From Prorocentrum cordatum (Eukaryota; Sar; Dinophyceae; Prorocentrales; Prorocentraceae): DNA of 64,000 bases. The position numbers and the translations under genes were made by a program. The notes beneath the pieces were generated by a model, which was given only the letters and a program-made list of their open reading frames with translations, was not told where the DNA came from and ran no database searches. Shown piece after piece: positions 10,694 to 22,619 of the stretch (the first letter of the stretch is position 1; each line of letters starts with the position of its first letter). The stretch lies in the NCBI GenBank assembly GCA_963575745.1, contig CAUYUJ010017789.1, positions 1-64,000 on the forward strand, in the 5' to 3' direction.

Positions 10694-12538
10694 AGATTGA
10701 CAGCGCAGCGGGCAATGAGCAGATCTGCTCGGAGATGGCGCTCGAGCTCTCGGCCACGAGCGTCGAGGTCTGCCACTAGCTATGCAAGGCACATCGGGAA
10801 GAGGAGGCGGAGGAGGAGGAGGAGCAGGCCGCGGTTTCTTGGATCACCATCATCATTCAACAAGAATGTGGAGCTTAACGGCTGTTTTTTTGCATCGCGG
10901 GTCTTCAGTGACAAGGGTTTTCAAGAAACGGCGCATCCACGCTCTGATGGCTTTGGCAGGGGATGACGAGGGGATGAAAGAAGCTGAGCACCTTGCGAAT
11001 CGCGGTTTCCAGACTGCCGCAACTGCGCCCTGCTGACGGGCCCCGCTTGCAGGAATGGCCAGACAAGTTGCCGCTATTGGCATGCTCCGGGGACGTGGTG
11101 CATGACTTCCACGGCCTCAGTCCCAGCGCCTGCTCTCGAGCCATGCTGCTTCGTAGCGTGCACGGGGTCATGGCAGCTGCTCTGCTCTGCTCTTGGCGGG
11201 CACAGATCTAGGGTTGGTCCTTGTGTCCAGGGGGGCCAGAGCCCACCGCCGAATCCCGGCGCTAAATGCGAGGAAAATGCCAGCGCCTCGGACGCCGCTG
11301 GCAAATATAATTACGTCAGTGAGCGAATCGTCTCCAACATTCGAGCGTTCGGGAATGAGTCTGGGGGTGGATGGGGTGGAGCTTATCGATGATGCTAGAT
11401 ATTCGGGCTTCGCGTTAGCCGACAAATTAGGTGCTGCTGGCCTCGTAAATTGAGAGCCTGCGGATGATGATTCAGGACACCACGTGCGAGATGAGTGACT
11501 TCGGCCTGTTTTTGAAAGCCAGAAGCATGGGTTATTCCGCCCCCAGTCTCAGCGAGCAGGCGTTCTTTTGTATCCGTGTCTTTCGGCCTGGGTCGGAGTT
11601 GCTTGCCGCCCCTCCTCGTGGAAGTCCCGGGCGTGTCCCCCGCCGCGGTGTTTCCGGGTCTTGCAGAGCTTCAGGGCTGCATTCAAGTTCCACGCCGAAG
11701 AGATATACTCTTGCTGGGCACCTTGGTCTCGGAAGTAGAATTTGCAAATGGGTTCTCATCGTCGCGAAAACAGAAACGACGGAAGTTTCCTTCTGGTTGG
11801 CGGGCGTTTTCTTTTGTTTTCAGTGGTTGTCTGTCTTCGGGCTGCTTTCCAGCAGCTGCGCCTCGCCGAGGGCGTTCTGGGGGTGACGCAATCGTCCCGA
11901 ATTGCCGCCGAGCGCCCGAAACACGACCCGAAAGCCAGGACTCCTCGCGTCGTGCACAGGTCACGACACGAGGGCCCCCCCAAAGCGTGGGGGCTCGCCA
12001 TGGTCTCAAGGGGCGTTTTTATTTCCACAGGCGACATGCCGGTCTCTGGGGCACCAGACCGGCCTCCAGCGCCTTTCGGGCCAAGATGATGCGGGTATGG
12101 TGTCGAAAGCGTGGAAACCACACCACCAGCTTCACAACGCGCCTCCGCCGTCCGCCCTGGGGCTTGGCATCGCTCGGTCGTGTGCACATTTCCTCCGCGA
12201 GGGCCATCGAGGAGCCTCCTCGACCATCGCGCCAGCAAAAACACGCACGAAACCGAAACATGCACGGGGAATGGACGCCCGAGCGATAGCAAGGAGGCGC
12301 AGCACCCCCACCTCCTGTCGCCGTGAAGAAATCGCGTCGCCCTGAGATCGTTGCGTCGCAATTATGTTGCTCCCGGCGCATGCGCCCAGATTCGGGCCTC
12401 AGGGGCATCACGGATCGATGCGTGTCGGAAAATGCAGCAGAAAGATATGGTCGGCGGTTCGGTTGTGAATTTCGCCATGCTTTTTAGTTTTTAGTTTTTC
12501 CGCAACATCGGATCTCAGGGTCCATTCGTCGGGAAAAA
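10694..12538. other. No recognisable feature
   Basis: GC-rich sequence with overlapping ORFs in several frames and no motif. A short (GGA)n run at 10803-10830 and a CATCATCATT tract follow each other. Nothing else is supported. Confidence 0.35.
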
Positions 12539-13440
12539 TCACGACCGGATTTTTTGTTTCGGCCGGTCGGCCCGACGGGGGCACTCACCGGGCCCCAGAA
12601 CCGCCAACAAGAAAATTATATGAAGTACGGGTCCTAAAGAAGTGGCCCAGACCTTTTCGAGATCCGCCTTGCAGAAACACTCGAGGCGCCCGAGCTTTGG
12701 GGCGGCACCGATACCGCTGCGCGCGGGCCCCTCGTCGCCCCAGGGTTGGATGCGCCCGACGAGTCCTGGCCAGACTGCGCGCCCTGGGAGCGGAGTCTGG
12801 TGAGCAGGGGTGCATCGGCCCCTTGCTGCTGCCCCCACGGCCTCCCGCGCTGCCCCGCACACCTTCCGGTGCACCAGCTCCCGGTGCCAAAGGGCCCCTG
12901 CGCACTCCTCGTGGCGACTCTTCTCCGCTCCTACGCCCGAGGCCTCTTCCCGCGCGCCTCCTCCGCGGCCGCCCGCTTTCCTTCCCTCGCAGCGCTGTGT
13001 GCCCTGGCTCCGGCGCGGCCCGCCGGCTTGCCGAACGCGCCGGCTTGCCGAACGGCTGCTGAGCCAAAGGGTTCCCCCAGGCCCGTCAGCAGCCCGCGGC
13101 GGTGCCCGCGCCGCCGCCGCCGACCGCGGCCCCGCCGCCGCTGGCGGCTTCCTGGCCGCCGGTGGCCCCGCCGCTGCCGGCGGAGGCCCTGCTGTCTCCT
13201 GGGCCGTTGTTGACCACCGTGCGCCTGAACGGCGAGCACAGCGATCCGGTCGCGGGCCGATGGGGATCCATCTGTGTTTCTTTGCGTCTTTTCGCTTGTC
13301 CCCCGTGGGCATGGGGGAGAACGACGTCCGGAGGGGTCGCGCGACGTGAGCGGTCCGCATGTCGTGAATGTTGCGCATGTTTCGCGGCAGTGTGCGTCGT
13401 GTACGAAAAGGTGACGACAGGAAAATAGTAGGGACCATCA
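12539..13440. other. Pro/Ala-rich GC-rich region, possible exon near 13100-13260
   Basis: On the plus strand 13102-13260 encodes PAPPPPTAAPPPLAASWPP and then LLTTVRLNGEHSDPVAG, which reads like the end of a domain-linker exon. The opposite strand is also open for 300 codons. GC content alone may account for both. No assignment. Confidence 0.2.
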
Positions 13441-13633
13441 TACCTCTGTGCTACTATTTCACAGTAGGTTCAGATTAAGAACAGGGTAAAGGAGCATTGA
13501 GTAGGTTCAGAGTAAGAACAAAGTGAATTGAGTAGAGTAGGTCATAGGTGAGAAGTCATACGCCCCGAGGTGCGTAGGACACTGGACTGGAAAAATGTTG
13601 CTGATTAAAACCTCAAATTCGGACCGTGCGGCG
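13441..13633. repeat. AGTAGGTTCAGA repeats, probable 3' region of the decayed LINE
   Basis: Contains two copies of AGTAGGTTCAGA(T/G)TAAGAACA and GAGTAGAGTAGG. It directly follows, on the minus strand, the C-terminal codons of the LINE at 13634-16860, so it may be that element's 3' UTR. The true 3' end and target duplication were not located. Confidence 0.35.
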
Positions 13634-16600
13634 CTATACGGTCAGCTTTGCTGAGCGTACGAATTGCCGCCAGGAAACTTCATTAGCCAAGAGTGGGCTT
13701 AACTTTGACATGCCGCCTGCCGCCGAGCAAGCGACTCGTAGCACCTGGGTTGTCCAGTCTGCGCGTGGCCGGCCTACCTTTCTCACGTATCGGTCTGTTG
13801 CCGGCCTGAAATTTCCGGGACAGAAGGTGGCGTTCCTGAGGAGGCTCCCTTCTGATGTCCTGGCGATTTTGTCAAGCAGGAGAAGCTGCTGTCGTGCCAC
13901 TGTGTCCGTCAGAGGATGTTGTCCCGTTTTGTCTAAGATTATCATGTTGCTCACCCTGGAGATGTCCGCTCGTTCGATTCCCCATGTTACGCGAAGACAC
14001 CAGCAATGGAAGCCATCCAGCGGCCTTCTCTCCGCAGCATTCAGCCACAAAGTCGATCAACCATGCGTGAGCTTGCTAAGAACGACGGCGCTGTAGACCT
14101 CAATTGTTCTGCGCCTGCTCAAGCCTGAATGCCGCCATATCTTGGACACCTTGTCAAAGTCGGCGCGCGCCGCGCCCAGGCGGCGACTGAGCTCCTTGCC
14201 CGCGGCGCCTGTTCCAGAAATCAAAGCACCCAGATACATCATGTCTTCTTGCACCCGTATGATGTGTCCATTCGAATCCTGAATACTGTTTGCGCATCTG
14301 ATTTGAAGCAGATGGAACTTGTCTGGGTGCAGCTCCATGCCATAGGATTTCCCAGACATCTGAATCGCAGCTAATATGTCTTCCACTGCCCGCTTCGTCC
14401 TTCCCAGAATCAGCGTGTCGTCCGCGTACAGCAAAGCGGAAAGGAATCCACTGTCCCAGAGTGCTCTGCGTTCTGCTGCAAGTTGGGAGACAGCGTCTTC
14501 GATGATTACTGCCATGGTCATCACGAACAAGAAGGGTGATGGAGGGCATCCTTGCGATATCCCGGACGACTGCGGCGGCCTCGAGGAAGAAGTCGCCCAG
14601 CAGTCCCGCACCTCGACGATTCTGTCGCTGTAAACCGCACTTATGACCTCCCATTTGTGCTCGGGCAAGCCGAAACGTCGCAGACCGCGTAGCATGGTCG
14701 AAGGGCTGATGGAATCGAAAGCTTTTTTGCTCGTCCAAGGCCAATGCATACATATTACCTGATGATGTACCAAGGTCCAAATCGATACGCCGACGGAGCG
14801 CAAAAACCGCCTCTTGTGTCCCATGCTTCGATGGAAAGCCAAATTGCGATCCCGTCAGCCTGGATTCAGCTCCTGCCTCCACCAAACGTCGGTGCAACAA
14901 AGACGCGAGTACTTTGTTCGCGCAATCATATTTTTTTCCTTTCCTGTGTATTGCTGTTACCCTGGCTTTGAGCCATCCCTGCGGAACCCTTCGCCCTTGC
15001 CAACACACGAAAGTCGTGATGCGTTGTAATGCCTTGGAGTCGTCTGCAAGTGCCTTCCAATATTCTGGTGGGATGCCGTCTGGCCCGGGTGCTTGGCCAT
15101 CGCGCAGCTTGCGCAAACATATTCTGACCTCGTCATCCGTGAAATTGGCCAAGTTGACAGGCAACGCAGGTCCAAGGGCGGGTGCGTCGACAGCGTCGGC
15201 TGGACGCACGCCCCATTGCACCGTCTCGAGGTATGTTGCCATGGTATTTGCTCGATCTTCGCTGCTGACTAATTCACCTTGCAAGTTCCAGAGCCGCCCC
15301 TGCTTGGCGGGACGGGGTTTTCGGAACTTCCGGATATCGTTCCAGGAACCAGTCGCCACCAAATTTTCCAGCCATTTGGATTTATCTTCTTGTGCAGATT
15401 TTCATGCAGTTTTGTGTTTCTTTTTCTCCATAACGGCGTTCCCGTCCACTCGAGCCTGCGCTCTTTCTTGGATGAGCTGCACTGTCCGGCCACTGATCCA
15501 CAGTCGTTTGGGTTGGGGCGGCTCGTCAGGCAAGACCTCGGATGCAGCCCCGATCGCGGCCGAGATGTCTTGCCAGGCGCCTTCGACCACGTCAGCGGCG
15601 CCCACATCCTCCGAGCAATTCTCCAAAAACGCCGTAACAAATTGCTATCGTATACCAGGTTTTTGCAAACTCCCTCTCTGTTTTCGACTGTGGTGTCGAC
15701 GTGGTTGAGAGTCGATCTGACAACATACTAGGAAGTGCCGCGTGGCCAATGCTACTTCTCGGTGGCTTTCAACGGACACCACTCGGTCAAAACTTACGCC
15801 CGGCACGAGAAACAAATCGAGCAGAGCAAATATGTCTGGCAGGATGGCGTCGTTGGGTTTTGTGCCTCTCTCCATGTACGTAATCCGTTGTCCGTCGGGC
15901 ACATTCTGAAATGTGTTGCTGATGCTGTACTGCTGCACCGTGCAGAACTCCATCAGTAGATCCCGGTTGGTGATTCTACTTTGTGTTTCGCTTCTTCTCC
16001 AAAAGTGTACGGCCCAAGGGCAGGTCCTTCGCCTCGCCGTTGTTGGCCGAGCCGGGCGTTGAAGTCTCCAGCGATATATTTGAATCCATTCACCGATATG
16101 GTATTGAGCAGTTTTTCCAATTCCAAATAAAAGTTCAATCGTTCAGATAGTGGTCGGAGGTTGTGCGGGGCGTAGCCGGTGATCAGCGCATGCTTCCCCC
16201 CGCTTCCCCGGATCTTCAAGCAAGCGAGCCAGTCTGATTATTGCAAGAAGCCACAGATGAATGTTGCCATGCGGGGCACAATGATAAATCCCATTCCTGA
16301 TCTAGGTCTGTCTGCGCTGTCTGCATTTTCCAAACCTTACAAAATAATACGATACCCGTCGTTTGTGTAGTACTCTGCTTTCGAAGCCCATGTCTCCTGG
16401 AGGCAGAGAAAATCAATCTTCAAAACATGCATTGCTTCGCAAAGTGTGTGAAGCCTCTGGTCGGTTAAACCTGTGACGTTCCACGTGACGATTGTGACGT
16501 GCCCGCTTTGTGCACTCAAGGCTCCACGTGGGCGCGGGCATCCCAACGGCGCTGAAAAACGATTGGGTGAAACAGTGTCCTCGTCCTCCGGGTCCCGTCA

Positions 16601-16860
16601 ATTCTTCCCTTTCTTCCTTTTCCTTTTTCCCATGTCAGTGGCACGGGCCAGGGTTTCCTCACAGGACGTGCGGAGCTCGATGAAAGCCGCATCGTTTTGG
16701 AGGTCAGCCCAATTCTCCCATTCTGCGCTGGGCCATGTGAGCTTGAGCGCACCTCCCACGTAGCAGACTGATAGGATGTGCTCGCCCCTGGCGTGCATGG
16801 TGAGCTCCCCGTCGTCTAGCTGAACGCTCTGTTTCTTGAAGCCCCACTGCACCAGAAGCC
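13634..16860 (-). pseudogene. Decayed LINE (LINE-C): EEP endonuclease, reverse transcriptase, C-terminal domain
   Basis: Minus-strand pieces appear in LINE order. 16852-16598 is a basic-ended ORF (GKRKRKKGKN), perhaps the end of ORF1. 16546-16337 holds the EEP N-terminus (VTIVTWNVTGL, DFLCLQETWAS). 16219-15953 holds ALITGYAPHN and AGDFNARLG. 15953-15645 continues the EEP. 15626-15402 is linker. 15362-14057 is the reverse transcriptase, with APGPDGIPPEYW, KKAFDSISPS, SGISQGCPPSPFLF and the catalytic LLYADDTLIL near 14425. 14050-13634 is the C-terminal tail with VGRPRADWTTQVLRVA. Lesions: a frame change near 14740, a single TGA at 14057-14059 between two in-frame halves, and several stops or shifts upstream. 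The element is inactive, and the copy appears 5'-truncated near 16860. Confidence 0.85.
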
Positions 16861-16865
16861 GCTTC

Positions 16866-17000
16866 AGGCCAAATTAGATAGGGGCAGAATTAGAGCAGGC
16901 AGAATTAGACAGGCAGAATTAGAGTCATAGCGGCAGAGATAGCGGCAGAATCAGAGTAGGCCATAGCGGCAAAATTATATAGAGCATCGAGTGGAGCGGC
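16866..17000. repeat. GGCAGAATTAGA short tandem repeat
   Basis: Several 14-20 bp units built on GGCAGAATTAGA and CATAGCGGCA lie at the 5' edge of LINE-C. They may be a 5' tail of the element or a host microsatellite. Confidence 0.5.
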
Positions 17001-18540
17001 ATGGACGTGAGCAGAGTAGGAGCACGGCGGCGTAGAACGGGCTTGGTAGGTGGGGCATGCAGGGCAACGCCGAGCCGCAAACTCCCAGCCGGAGCGCCGC
17101 AACATCCCCCCCCCCGCCCTGCCATCACGTCACTGGCGAGATTCAGCTCAGGAAGTGAGCACCACCCGATGAGAGCCTCTGCAGCCGCCGTGCGCCAACA
17201 TCCTCACCCGCCGTGCCATCACATCACTGGCGAGCTTCAGCACAGGAAGCGAGCACCGCCCGATGCGAGCCACTGCAGCCGCCGAGCGCGCCACGCGCGT
17301 GGGGCTGCGCCGCGCGCGGCGGATGTGCGCCAGGCGCCCCGGGTGCCCGCGCGCGCCGGGAAGCGCCTGGCTTCGCCACATGCCGACACTCAGAGGCGAC
17401 GACAGGGGCGGATAGCCCCGGGGAGAGCAATACATGCATTCAGGTACGCCGATGATTTGTGTCTTCGAAGAGGCTCCCGGGCGAAAACGTGTAATGCCCA
17501 CCCCTGGGCTACTCGCCCCTATCGTCGTAGCCGGGACACCCCCACCGACCCGAGCAGAACCGATCCAGACAGGAACAGCTCGGATGCAACTCCTGAGAGG
17601 TCAAAGTCTGATTTTCCGAGCCCAGTATATGACTACCACCACCAAGATCGAGAATAATCTACGATGCGATTTGTTGCAGTTTTGGTTTGGTGAAAAGCCC
17701 GTAGCCCCCCTCCCGCCGGCAACGGCAAACGGGCTGCCCCCCTCCCGCCGCAAACGGCCAACGGCAAACGGGCTGTTGCGCGCGGTGGCGGTGTATAGAA
17801 ATTGGCCTCGCAGATTTCGCCCCGGTCCGAAATCCGGCTTACTGCGGCTCAGTCCCTCTGAATCTGGCCTGCTCCGATTGCGTCCCGCCCAGATCATGCT
17901 GCCTCCGCGGCCCCATCCGGCGCAGCAGCCCCCCAATGGGGCTCAAGTCTCCCGAGTGCGTTCGACGAAGGCCTCTCAGCAGTTGCCTCCTGAGAGCAGG
18001 AGCCGCATTGCCAGTCTGGCGAGTGTGGCCCGCGCCCGCACTCACATCGAACTTGTGTTGGGAGGGCGGGCCGGCGAACAGCTGAACATATGACCTTCCC
18101 CACGCCGTCTCTGTGAGAACACAGTGTGTAACTGCAGCGGGGTGTTCACGTACAGTCGGGGCGCTGAAAATGTTTTTTTTGTTGTGGAGGGGTTTCGTGT
18201 TCCTTGTTTGTTTTACAGTTTACTTTTAGGTGCTCCTTAGGTTTTCAATGGGACATCGAAGTTCAGCTTGTGGAAAAAAGGAGCCTCGTTCCTTATTCAG
18301 GGTTCCTTGGGTCAAAGCCCCGACTGGATGGTCCAGCGATCGCCACCAGATTGGGTGCGCATTGTTTTCGACAGGGACAGCGGGGAGCCGCTTCGAGGAA
18401 CAGCGAGCGAGGCACAGGGACCGAGAGAGCGTGCAGAGGGCATGCCACCGGGGACCACCTTTGGGAGCCGCCACGACCCCCCAACTAGCCGCCGAATTCC
18501 GAAGGAGTTGCGCGGCAATTGCTTATTTAATCGCTTCGCT
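17001..18540. other. No supported gene; one 94-bp tandem duplication
   Basis: A segment starting GCCATCAC(G/A)TCACTGGCGAG is present at 17121 and again at 17215, about 85-90% identical. Pro/Arg-rich ORFs run through the rest on both strands without motifs. 18180-18300 is AT-richer. 18521-18545 carries a TCGCTTCGCTCATTCCGCCG stretch shared with 33579-33600. Confidence 0.45.
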
Positions 18541-18544
18541 CATT

Positions 18545-18690
18545 CCGCCGGCCCTGGAGCCCTCTTTAGGGCCTCTTGGGGGCCTCTTGGGGACCTCTTG
18601 GGAGTCTCTTGGGGCTCCTTGGCGGCGTTTTGGGGGGCCCCAGGGCCTCTTGGGGGGCTCTTGGGGGCCTCTCGGGGCGGGAGGGGGGGG
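18545..18690. repeat. GGGCCTCTTGGGG degenerate tandem repeat
   Basis: About ten variants of an 11-15 bp unit GGGCCTCTTGG. The same type recurs at 8870-9140, 33950-34150 and 58065-58200. Confidence 0.7.
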
Positions 18691-18927
18691 GGTAGTCGAT
18701 TGCGGCTTCCCCCTCGGAGGCCACGATCCTCGTGAGGGGTGTGTGGAAAAATTGCCCGGATTTGCGCGGCAATTGCTTATTTTCCTTCAAAGACTTGAGC
18801 GGAGCACCGAAGCCGCCTGCGGCGAGCCGCCGCCGCCCCGTGCTCTTTTGCCGAGCGAGCGTGCGGCCACGGCCTTCGGCCCGGCCCAGGGGGGGGCGCT
18901 TCGCGCGAGCCGTGCGGGCAAGTGTGA

Positions 18928-19081
18928 TTGAGCCGGGCGTGTCCCTCTGCAGGGGGGGACGCTCAAAAATAGAATGTTATGGGGGCGATTTTCTGACCAG
19001 ATTTGAATATTTGGCAGTATTTTGGGGGTACTTTCTATTCTTCGTCCAAAATCCCCCTGTAGGGGGACAGGCCCGACCTAA
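18928..19081 (+). mobile_element. Short inverted-repeat element, family 1 (copy b)
   Basis: 154 bp. Left end TTGAGCCGGGCGTGTCCCTC, right end CCTGTAGGGGGACAGGCCCG followed by ACCTAA. The flanks AAGTGTGA and GAGTACAA match at only four of eight bases, all differences being transitions. It lies about 130 bp before a well supported exon. Confidence 0.8.
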
Positions 19082-19213
19082 GAGTACAATTGGGCCCCCC
19101 CCGTCATCAAACAGACGCCTTGTGCGGAGGTGCGCGCGAAATACGACTGAGCGCGTGGAGCGTCACGGCGTCGCAATTCTTCCGTGCTCCTTCCTTGCAC
19201 GACTCCGTCTCAG

Positions 19214-19420
19214 CCGATTTTTTGGCGGGCCCCCTGGGGCCCCACAGCCCGCTGGGGGAGGTCGTGTGCGTCTACTGCGCCAACAAGTCGGAGGGCCTCT
19301 TCACGAAGGCCTCCGAGCTTTTCTTCGTGTCCTCTGGGATGTCGTCGGTCGAGACGCAGGACATCAGTCAGGACGATGCCCTGCGGCTCCAGCTCGACCA
19401 TCTGGGACACCCATGGCAAG
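19214..19420 (+). CDS. Host-gene exon 1 of a candidate multi-exon gene
   Basis: The acceptor is a pyrimidine-rich tract ending CCGTCTCAG at 19213. The exon is 207 nt, open, with nearly all third positions G or C, and encodes among others VVCVYCANKSEGLFTKASEL. It ends CCATGGCAAG followed by GC, a donor type that dinoflagellates use besides GT. The last codon is split after its first base, which fits the exon starting at 20201. The CxxC could be part of a metal site, but I do not recognise the family. Upstream exons were not located. Confidence 0.55.
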
Positions 19421-19585
19421 GCGACAGGCGCGCGGCTGGGAGGGATGTCCCCGCAGGGATCGTTTAGGTTCCTCCGCTTCGATTCGATGTCGATGGCTTC
19501 CGACTCCGATTCGATTCGACTTGGGATCCCGATTGGGATTCCGCTTAGCCTGCGCTGCCCGCTTCACGCGGTACCAAGTGCGGTA

Positions 19586-19764
19586 CAGTCAACCCGCATA
19601 GCAAGCATGGGCAACCTTCCCAAGGGCATCGTGGCATCCTTGCCTCCTCGGTCCATCCTTGGCCACTTTCATTGGCCACGCCCCGCTCGAAAAGCTTCGC
19701 AGTGGGCTTCCAAGGCCCTTGCATCCTTGCCTCCTCGGTCCATCCTTACTGTACGGGTTGACTG
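19586..19764. mobile_element. Mariner-like short inverted-repeat element
   Basis: 179 bp, bounded by CAGTCAACCCG at the left and CGGGTTGACTG at the right (perfect 11-bp inverted ends, with similarity continuing inward). TA dinucleotides lie immediately outside at 19584-19585 and 19765-19766, as expected for a Tc1/mariner-type target duplication. A GCATCCTTGCCTCCTCGGTC segment is duplicated inside. No transposase. It lies between exons 1 and 2 of the candidate host gene. A diverged copy lies at 54193-54347. Confidence 0.7.
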
Positions 19765-20157
19765 TAGGTTCGCCCTGCGCCGGCTCGGCGGCGATGTTGG
19801 CGCGGGCGTTCCACAATGAAGGGCGTTGGGCCTGACCTGGGCGACCTTTGAGCGATCTCCGCAATCAGATAGAGGAGATCACTCGATGTTGAACGGCCTA
19901 CGAGGCTTCAGACACCAACGCCCACGTCGACACGACAGAAACCATTCGTAGCCGCACTTGGCGCAACAGAGAGGTGCGGGGCGAGGGGGGAGGCGCTGGG
20001 CTTCTCGGGAGGAGTCGGATCCTTGCCGTGCCGGAGGCTTCCCACAGGGCCCCGTCGACAGAGCAGGCAGGGGGGCATCCGAGAAGCCTCCCGTCTCGTT
20101 GGACGCCCGTCCCCCCTCGCGCTGCCATGCTCGGCGCGCCGCCGAAGTCGGCGCTTC

Positions 20158-20504
20158 CCCTCCCCCTCCTCCTCCTCCTCCTCCTCCTCCTCCTCCTCAG
20201 GCCCGCGCACGATCCACTTTCGATGCGCTTCGATTCGCCGGCTGGGGCCGCGACTCCGCCTCGATCCGTTCTTCGGTTCCGCTCGCTGGCCCTGGTCGGG
20301 GCCCGCCGGAGCCCGGCGCGGCGGCCCGACAGTTCGGATCGAGGCGGAGCGGTGCGCTGGCGGCCCGCTTCGTGCCCGAGGCGAGCCGCACTCGCGGGGC
20401 CAGCCGGTTCAGGCGGGCCTCCCGCCCGACTCGCGTGCGCGCCATGGGCGGCCCGCGCGAGGGCCTCCTCAGGGAGCCAAGGCATTGGCAGAGCCACGAC
20501 GGAG
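20158..20504 (+). CDS. Host-gene exon 2 (20201-20504) after a (TCC)n tract
   Basis: A (CTC)n run from 20158 ends in TCCTCAG at 20200 and serves as a long pyrimidine tract. The exon is then 20201-20504, followed by GT. Joined in phase to exon 1 (one base left over), it is open throughout: PRTIHFRCASIRRLG ... TVRIEAERCAGGPLRARGE. It leaves two bases, which fits the phase of exon 3. It is Arg/Gly/Pro-rich with no recognised domain. Confidence 0.4.
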
Positions 20505-20645
20505 GTCTTTGCTCGCCTTCTGCGGCCTCGAGGGGCCCTCGCTGGGGCCCCTGGGCCGTCCAGGAACGACTCCGGACGAGACACCGGTCCTGGGGAGTGG
20601 GCCGAGACTTCTTCTCGGGGGGGGAAAGGAGGGGGGTGATGACTA

Positions 20646-20812
20646 GGGGGGGTGGATATCATGGCGTGGGCCATGATATTTCCCCAGATCTCATGGCGCC
20701 TCTTCTTATTTCGTTACGTCCCTGGACCCCCCTTGGGCCGCGCACATGCCGCTGGTCATGATTTGCACCCCCCCCCTCTTGGACACCCCCCTCTTGGCCG
20801 CTCCCGATACTC
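20646..20812. repeat. Dispersed ~165-bp repeat, copy 1
   Basis: Contains CATGGCGTGGGCCATGATA, CTCATGGCGCCTCTTCTTA, GGGCCGCGCACATGCCG and CCCCCTCTTGGCCG in that order. The same order with about 85% identity is found at 23979-24140. No obvious terminal repeats. Confidence 0.75.
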
Positions 20813-21266
20813 CAGGGACCCCGCGCAGTGGAAACATAAACAGCACGGCGTCGGAGCCCCGGGGCCCCGGCGGTGGAAGGTCTGCCCATTGCGCGCGGCG
20901 CCTGCCCGCCGCGGCGGGCGCCTGCGCCCTGGGGAGCCCGCCCCCCGGGGGCGGCAGGGCAGCTCGGGGCTCGGGCGATTTATCTGTGGTCTCTGCCCGG
21001 GCGAGGTGCTGTAGGCGTCGGCCTCTGGGGCCTGTTTTGGGGCCTCGGGTCATGCTGTTCTACATCGTACTGGAGGACCGCATGCCAGGAATAAGTTCGG
21101 GCGCCCAGAAAAGGATCGAAGCAGCGTCGAAGGAGTATCGCCTCCCAGGGCCGGAAACGTGAAGACCTTCCAATTTCGGTACTTTCCTGGTGCTCGAAAT
21201 TCCTCCTGGCTATCAAGGCTAAAGTAGGTTGGAACATCAGAAACCTCGGGGCCATCAAACATAGGC

Positions 21267-21422
21267 TGAAGTCGGTCCTGTCACAGGAGGAATATTTTTA
21301 AAGTTGTCAACAAATATTATGGGGACGATTTTTCGCCATGTTTGACAGTTTTGGAGTATCTTTTGGGTATTATTATTTTTTCGCACAAAATCCCCCTGTA
21401 GAGGGGGACAGGCCAGACCTAA
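21267..21422 (+). mobile_element. Short inverted-repeat element, family 1 (copy c)
   Basis: 156 bp, ends TGAAGTCGGTCCTGTC and GGGACAGGCCAGACCTAA. Flanked by ACATAGGC and ACATAGAT (6/8), supporting an 8-bp target duplication. The interior is AT-rich. Confidence 0.8.
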
Positions 21423-21913
21423 ACATAGATCCAGGCCGAGAAACATGACCCCAGGGAAGGGGTGGGGACAGTTCCTGGGGCCGTGCATCGGAAAAGCAGA
21501 TGGTCAGATATCTGCGCGATTGTCCTTGCGCCCATCGGCCGCACAGCCAGGGAGTCGAAGCGGGGCTCCCAAGGGGGCTCGGTGTTCCTTGGAGTTCTTT
21601 GGGGTGTTCTGCCACGGGCCCGCTCGTACGCGCCGGCGTGGTTTTTCGCGCACGGGCCCGCCGAAAAACCGGCTGGAGACCGCCAACGACCGCCGGAGGC
21701 CGATGGGCACCCAGGGTTCACGGACATCTTTCGGGAGGGGAAGATCATCACAGACACCATGGGTCTTCGATCCCCAGGGATAGGAAATTATGGGACGTGG
21801 GGGGGGAGAAAGACGACCCCCCCAAAAAAAATCGGAAAATATAGGTGGGGAGTCTCGGGAGCTGTGCCTGCTTCTTGGTGTGTCCCCGGACCTCCCTGAC
21901 CTTCTGTTTCCAG

Positions 21914-22130
21914 CGGGAAGCTGCAGCCCGGCCGGAGGGAGCCGGGCCTCGCTCCCCGCGGACGCGGCTCCGCGCAGCGACCTCGTGTGGCGCAGCGCTG
22001 CTCGTGGCCGCCGGGGGGGTGGCCCCGGGGCCACGGCGGGGACGCGGTCGAGAGCGCGCGTGCGGCCGGGAGGGTGCCCGCGAGGAGTCCGTGGCTGGAG
22101 CGCTGGGCAGAGCGAGGAGCCCCCCCCGAC
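21914..22130 (+). CDS. Host-gene exon 3 (3' limit uncertain)
   Basis: Preceded by CCTTCTGTTTCCAG. In the phase left by exon 2 it reads SGKLQPGRREPGLAPRGRG ... GDAVESARAAGRVPARSPW, with G/C-rich third positions. The donor is unclear: a GT lies near 22073, and the frame stays open until a long TCC tract begins at 22137. Confidence 0.4.
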
Positions 22131-22136
22131 GCCCCC

Positions 22137-22305
22137 CCCTCCTCCTCCTCCTCCTCCTCCTCCTCCTCCTCCTCCCCTCCTCCTCCTCCCTTCCTCCCTC
22201 CTCTCCTCCTCCCTCCTCCTCCTCCTCCCCTCTCCTGGTCCTCCTCCTCCTCCTCCTCCTCCTCCTCCTCCTCCTCCTCGAGCTCCTCCTCCTCCCCCTC
22301 CCCGC
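22137..22305. repeat. (CTC)n pyrimidine tract
   Basis: About 170 bp of CTC/TCC with few interruptions. It reads as poly-Ser or poly-Leu on the plus strand and Glu/Gly-rich on the minus strand, but its place between exon 3 and element copy d suggests intron. Confidence 0.75.
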
Positions 22306-22470
22306 CGGAGGCCCGAGCCCCGCCGCCCCCCGACGTCATGGCTTTTCCGCGGCGTCGACCCCCAGAGGTCTGGACCCCTTCCCCGGGGGCCGGTCTTCCA
22401 TCCCGAGTCGTCTTTGGACGGCCCCGCGGGCCTGCAAGGGGCCCCCAGGCGGCGAAGACAGGGGGAAGAG

Positions 22471-22619
22471 TCAGGTTGGGCCTGTCCCCCTACAGGCCGC
22501 TTTCGGACGAACAATAAGAAGCAGTCAAAACGTACCCCCAAAATCTTCGAGATCCTCTCCAGACTATTCTTTGGACTATTTTTTCATACTCCGCCTGCAG
22601 AGGGACTGGCCCGACTTGA
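22471..22619 (-). mobile_element. Short inverted-repeat element, family 1 (copy d)
   Basis: 149 bp in reverse orientation: starts TCAGGTTGGGCCTGTCCC and ends GACTGGCCCGACTTGA. Flanked by GGGAAGAG (22463-22470) and GGGAGGAG (22620-22627), a 7/8 target duplication. Confidence 0.85.

Noticed and set aside
17440-17470. Peptide FRYADDLCLRR, like an RT catalytic motif
   Set aside because: No other RT motif in any frame nearby; the flanks are Arg/Pro-rich and unrelated. A four-residue match is not enough.
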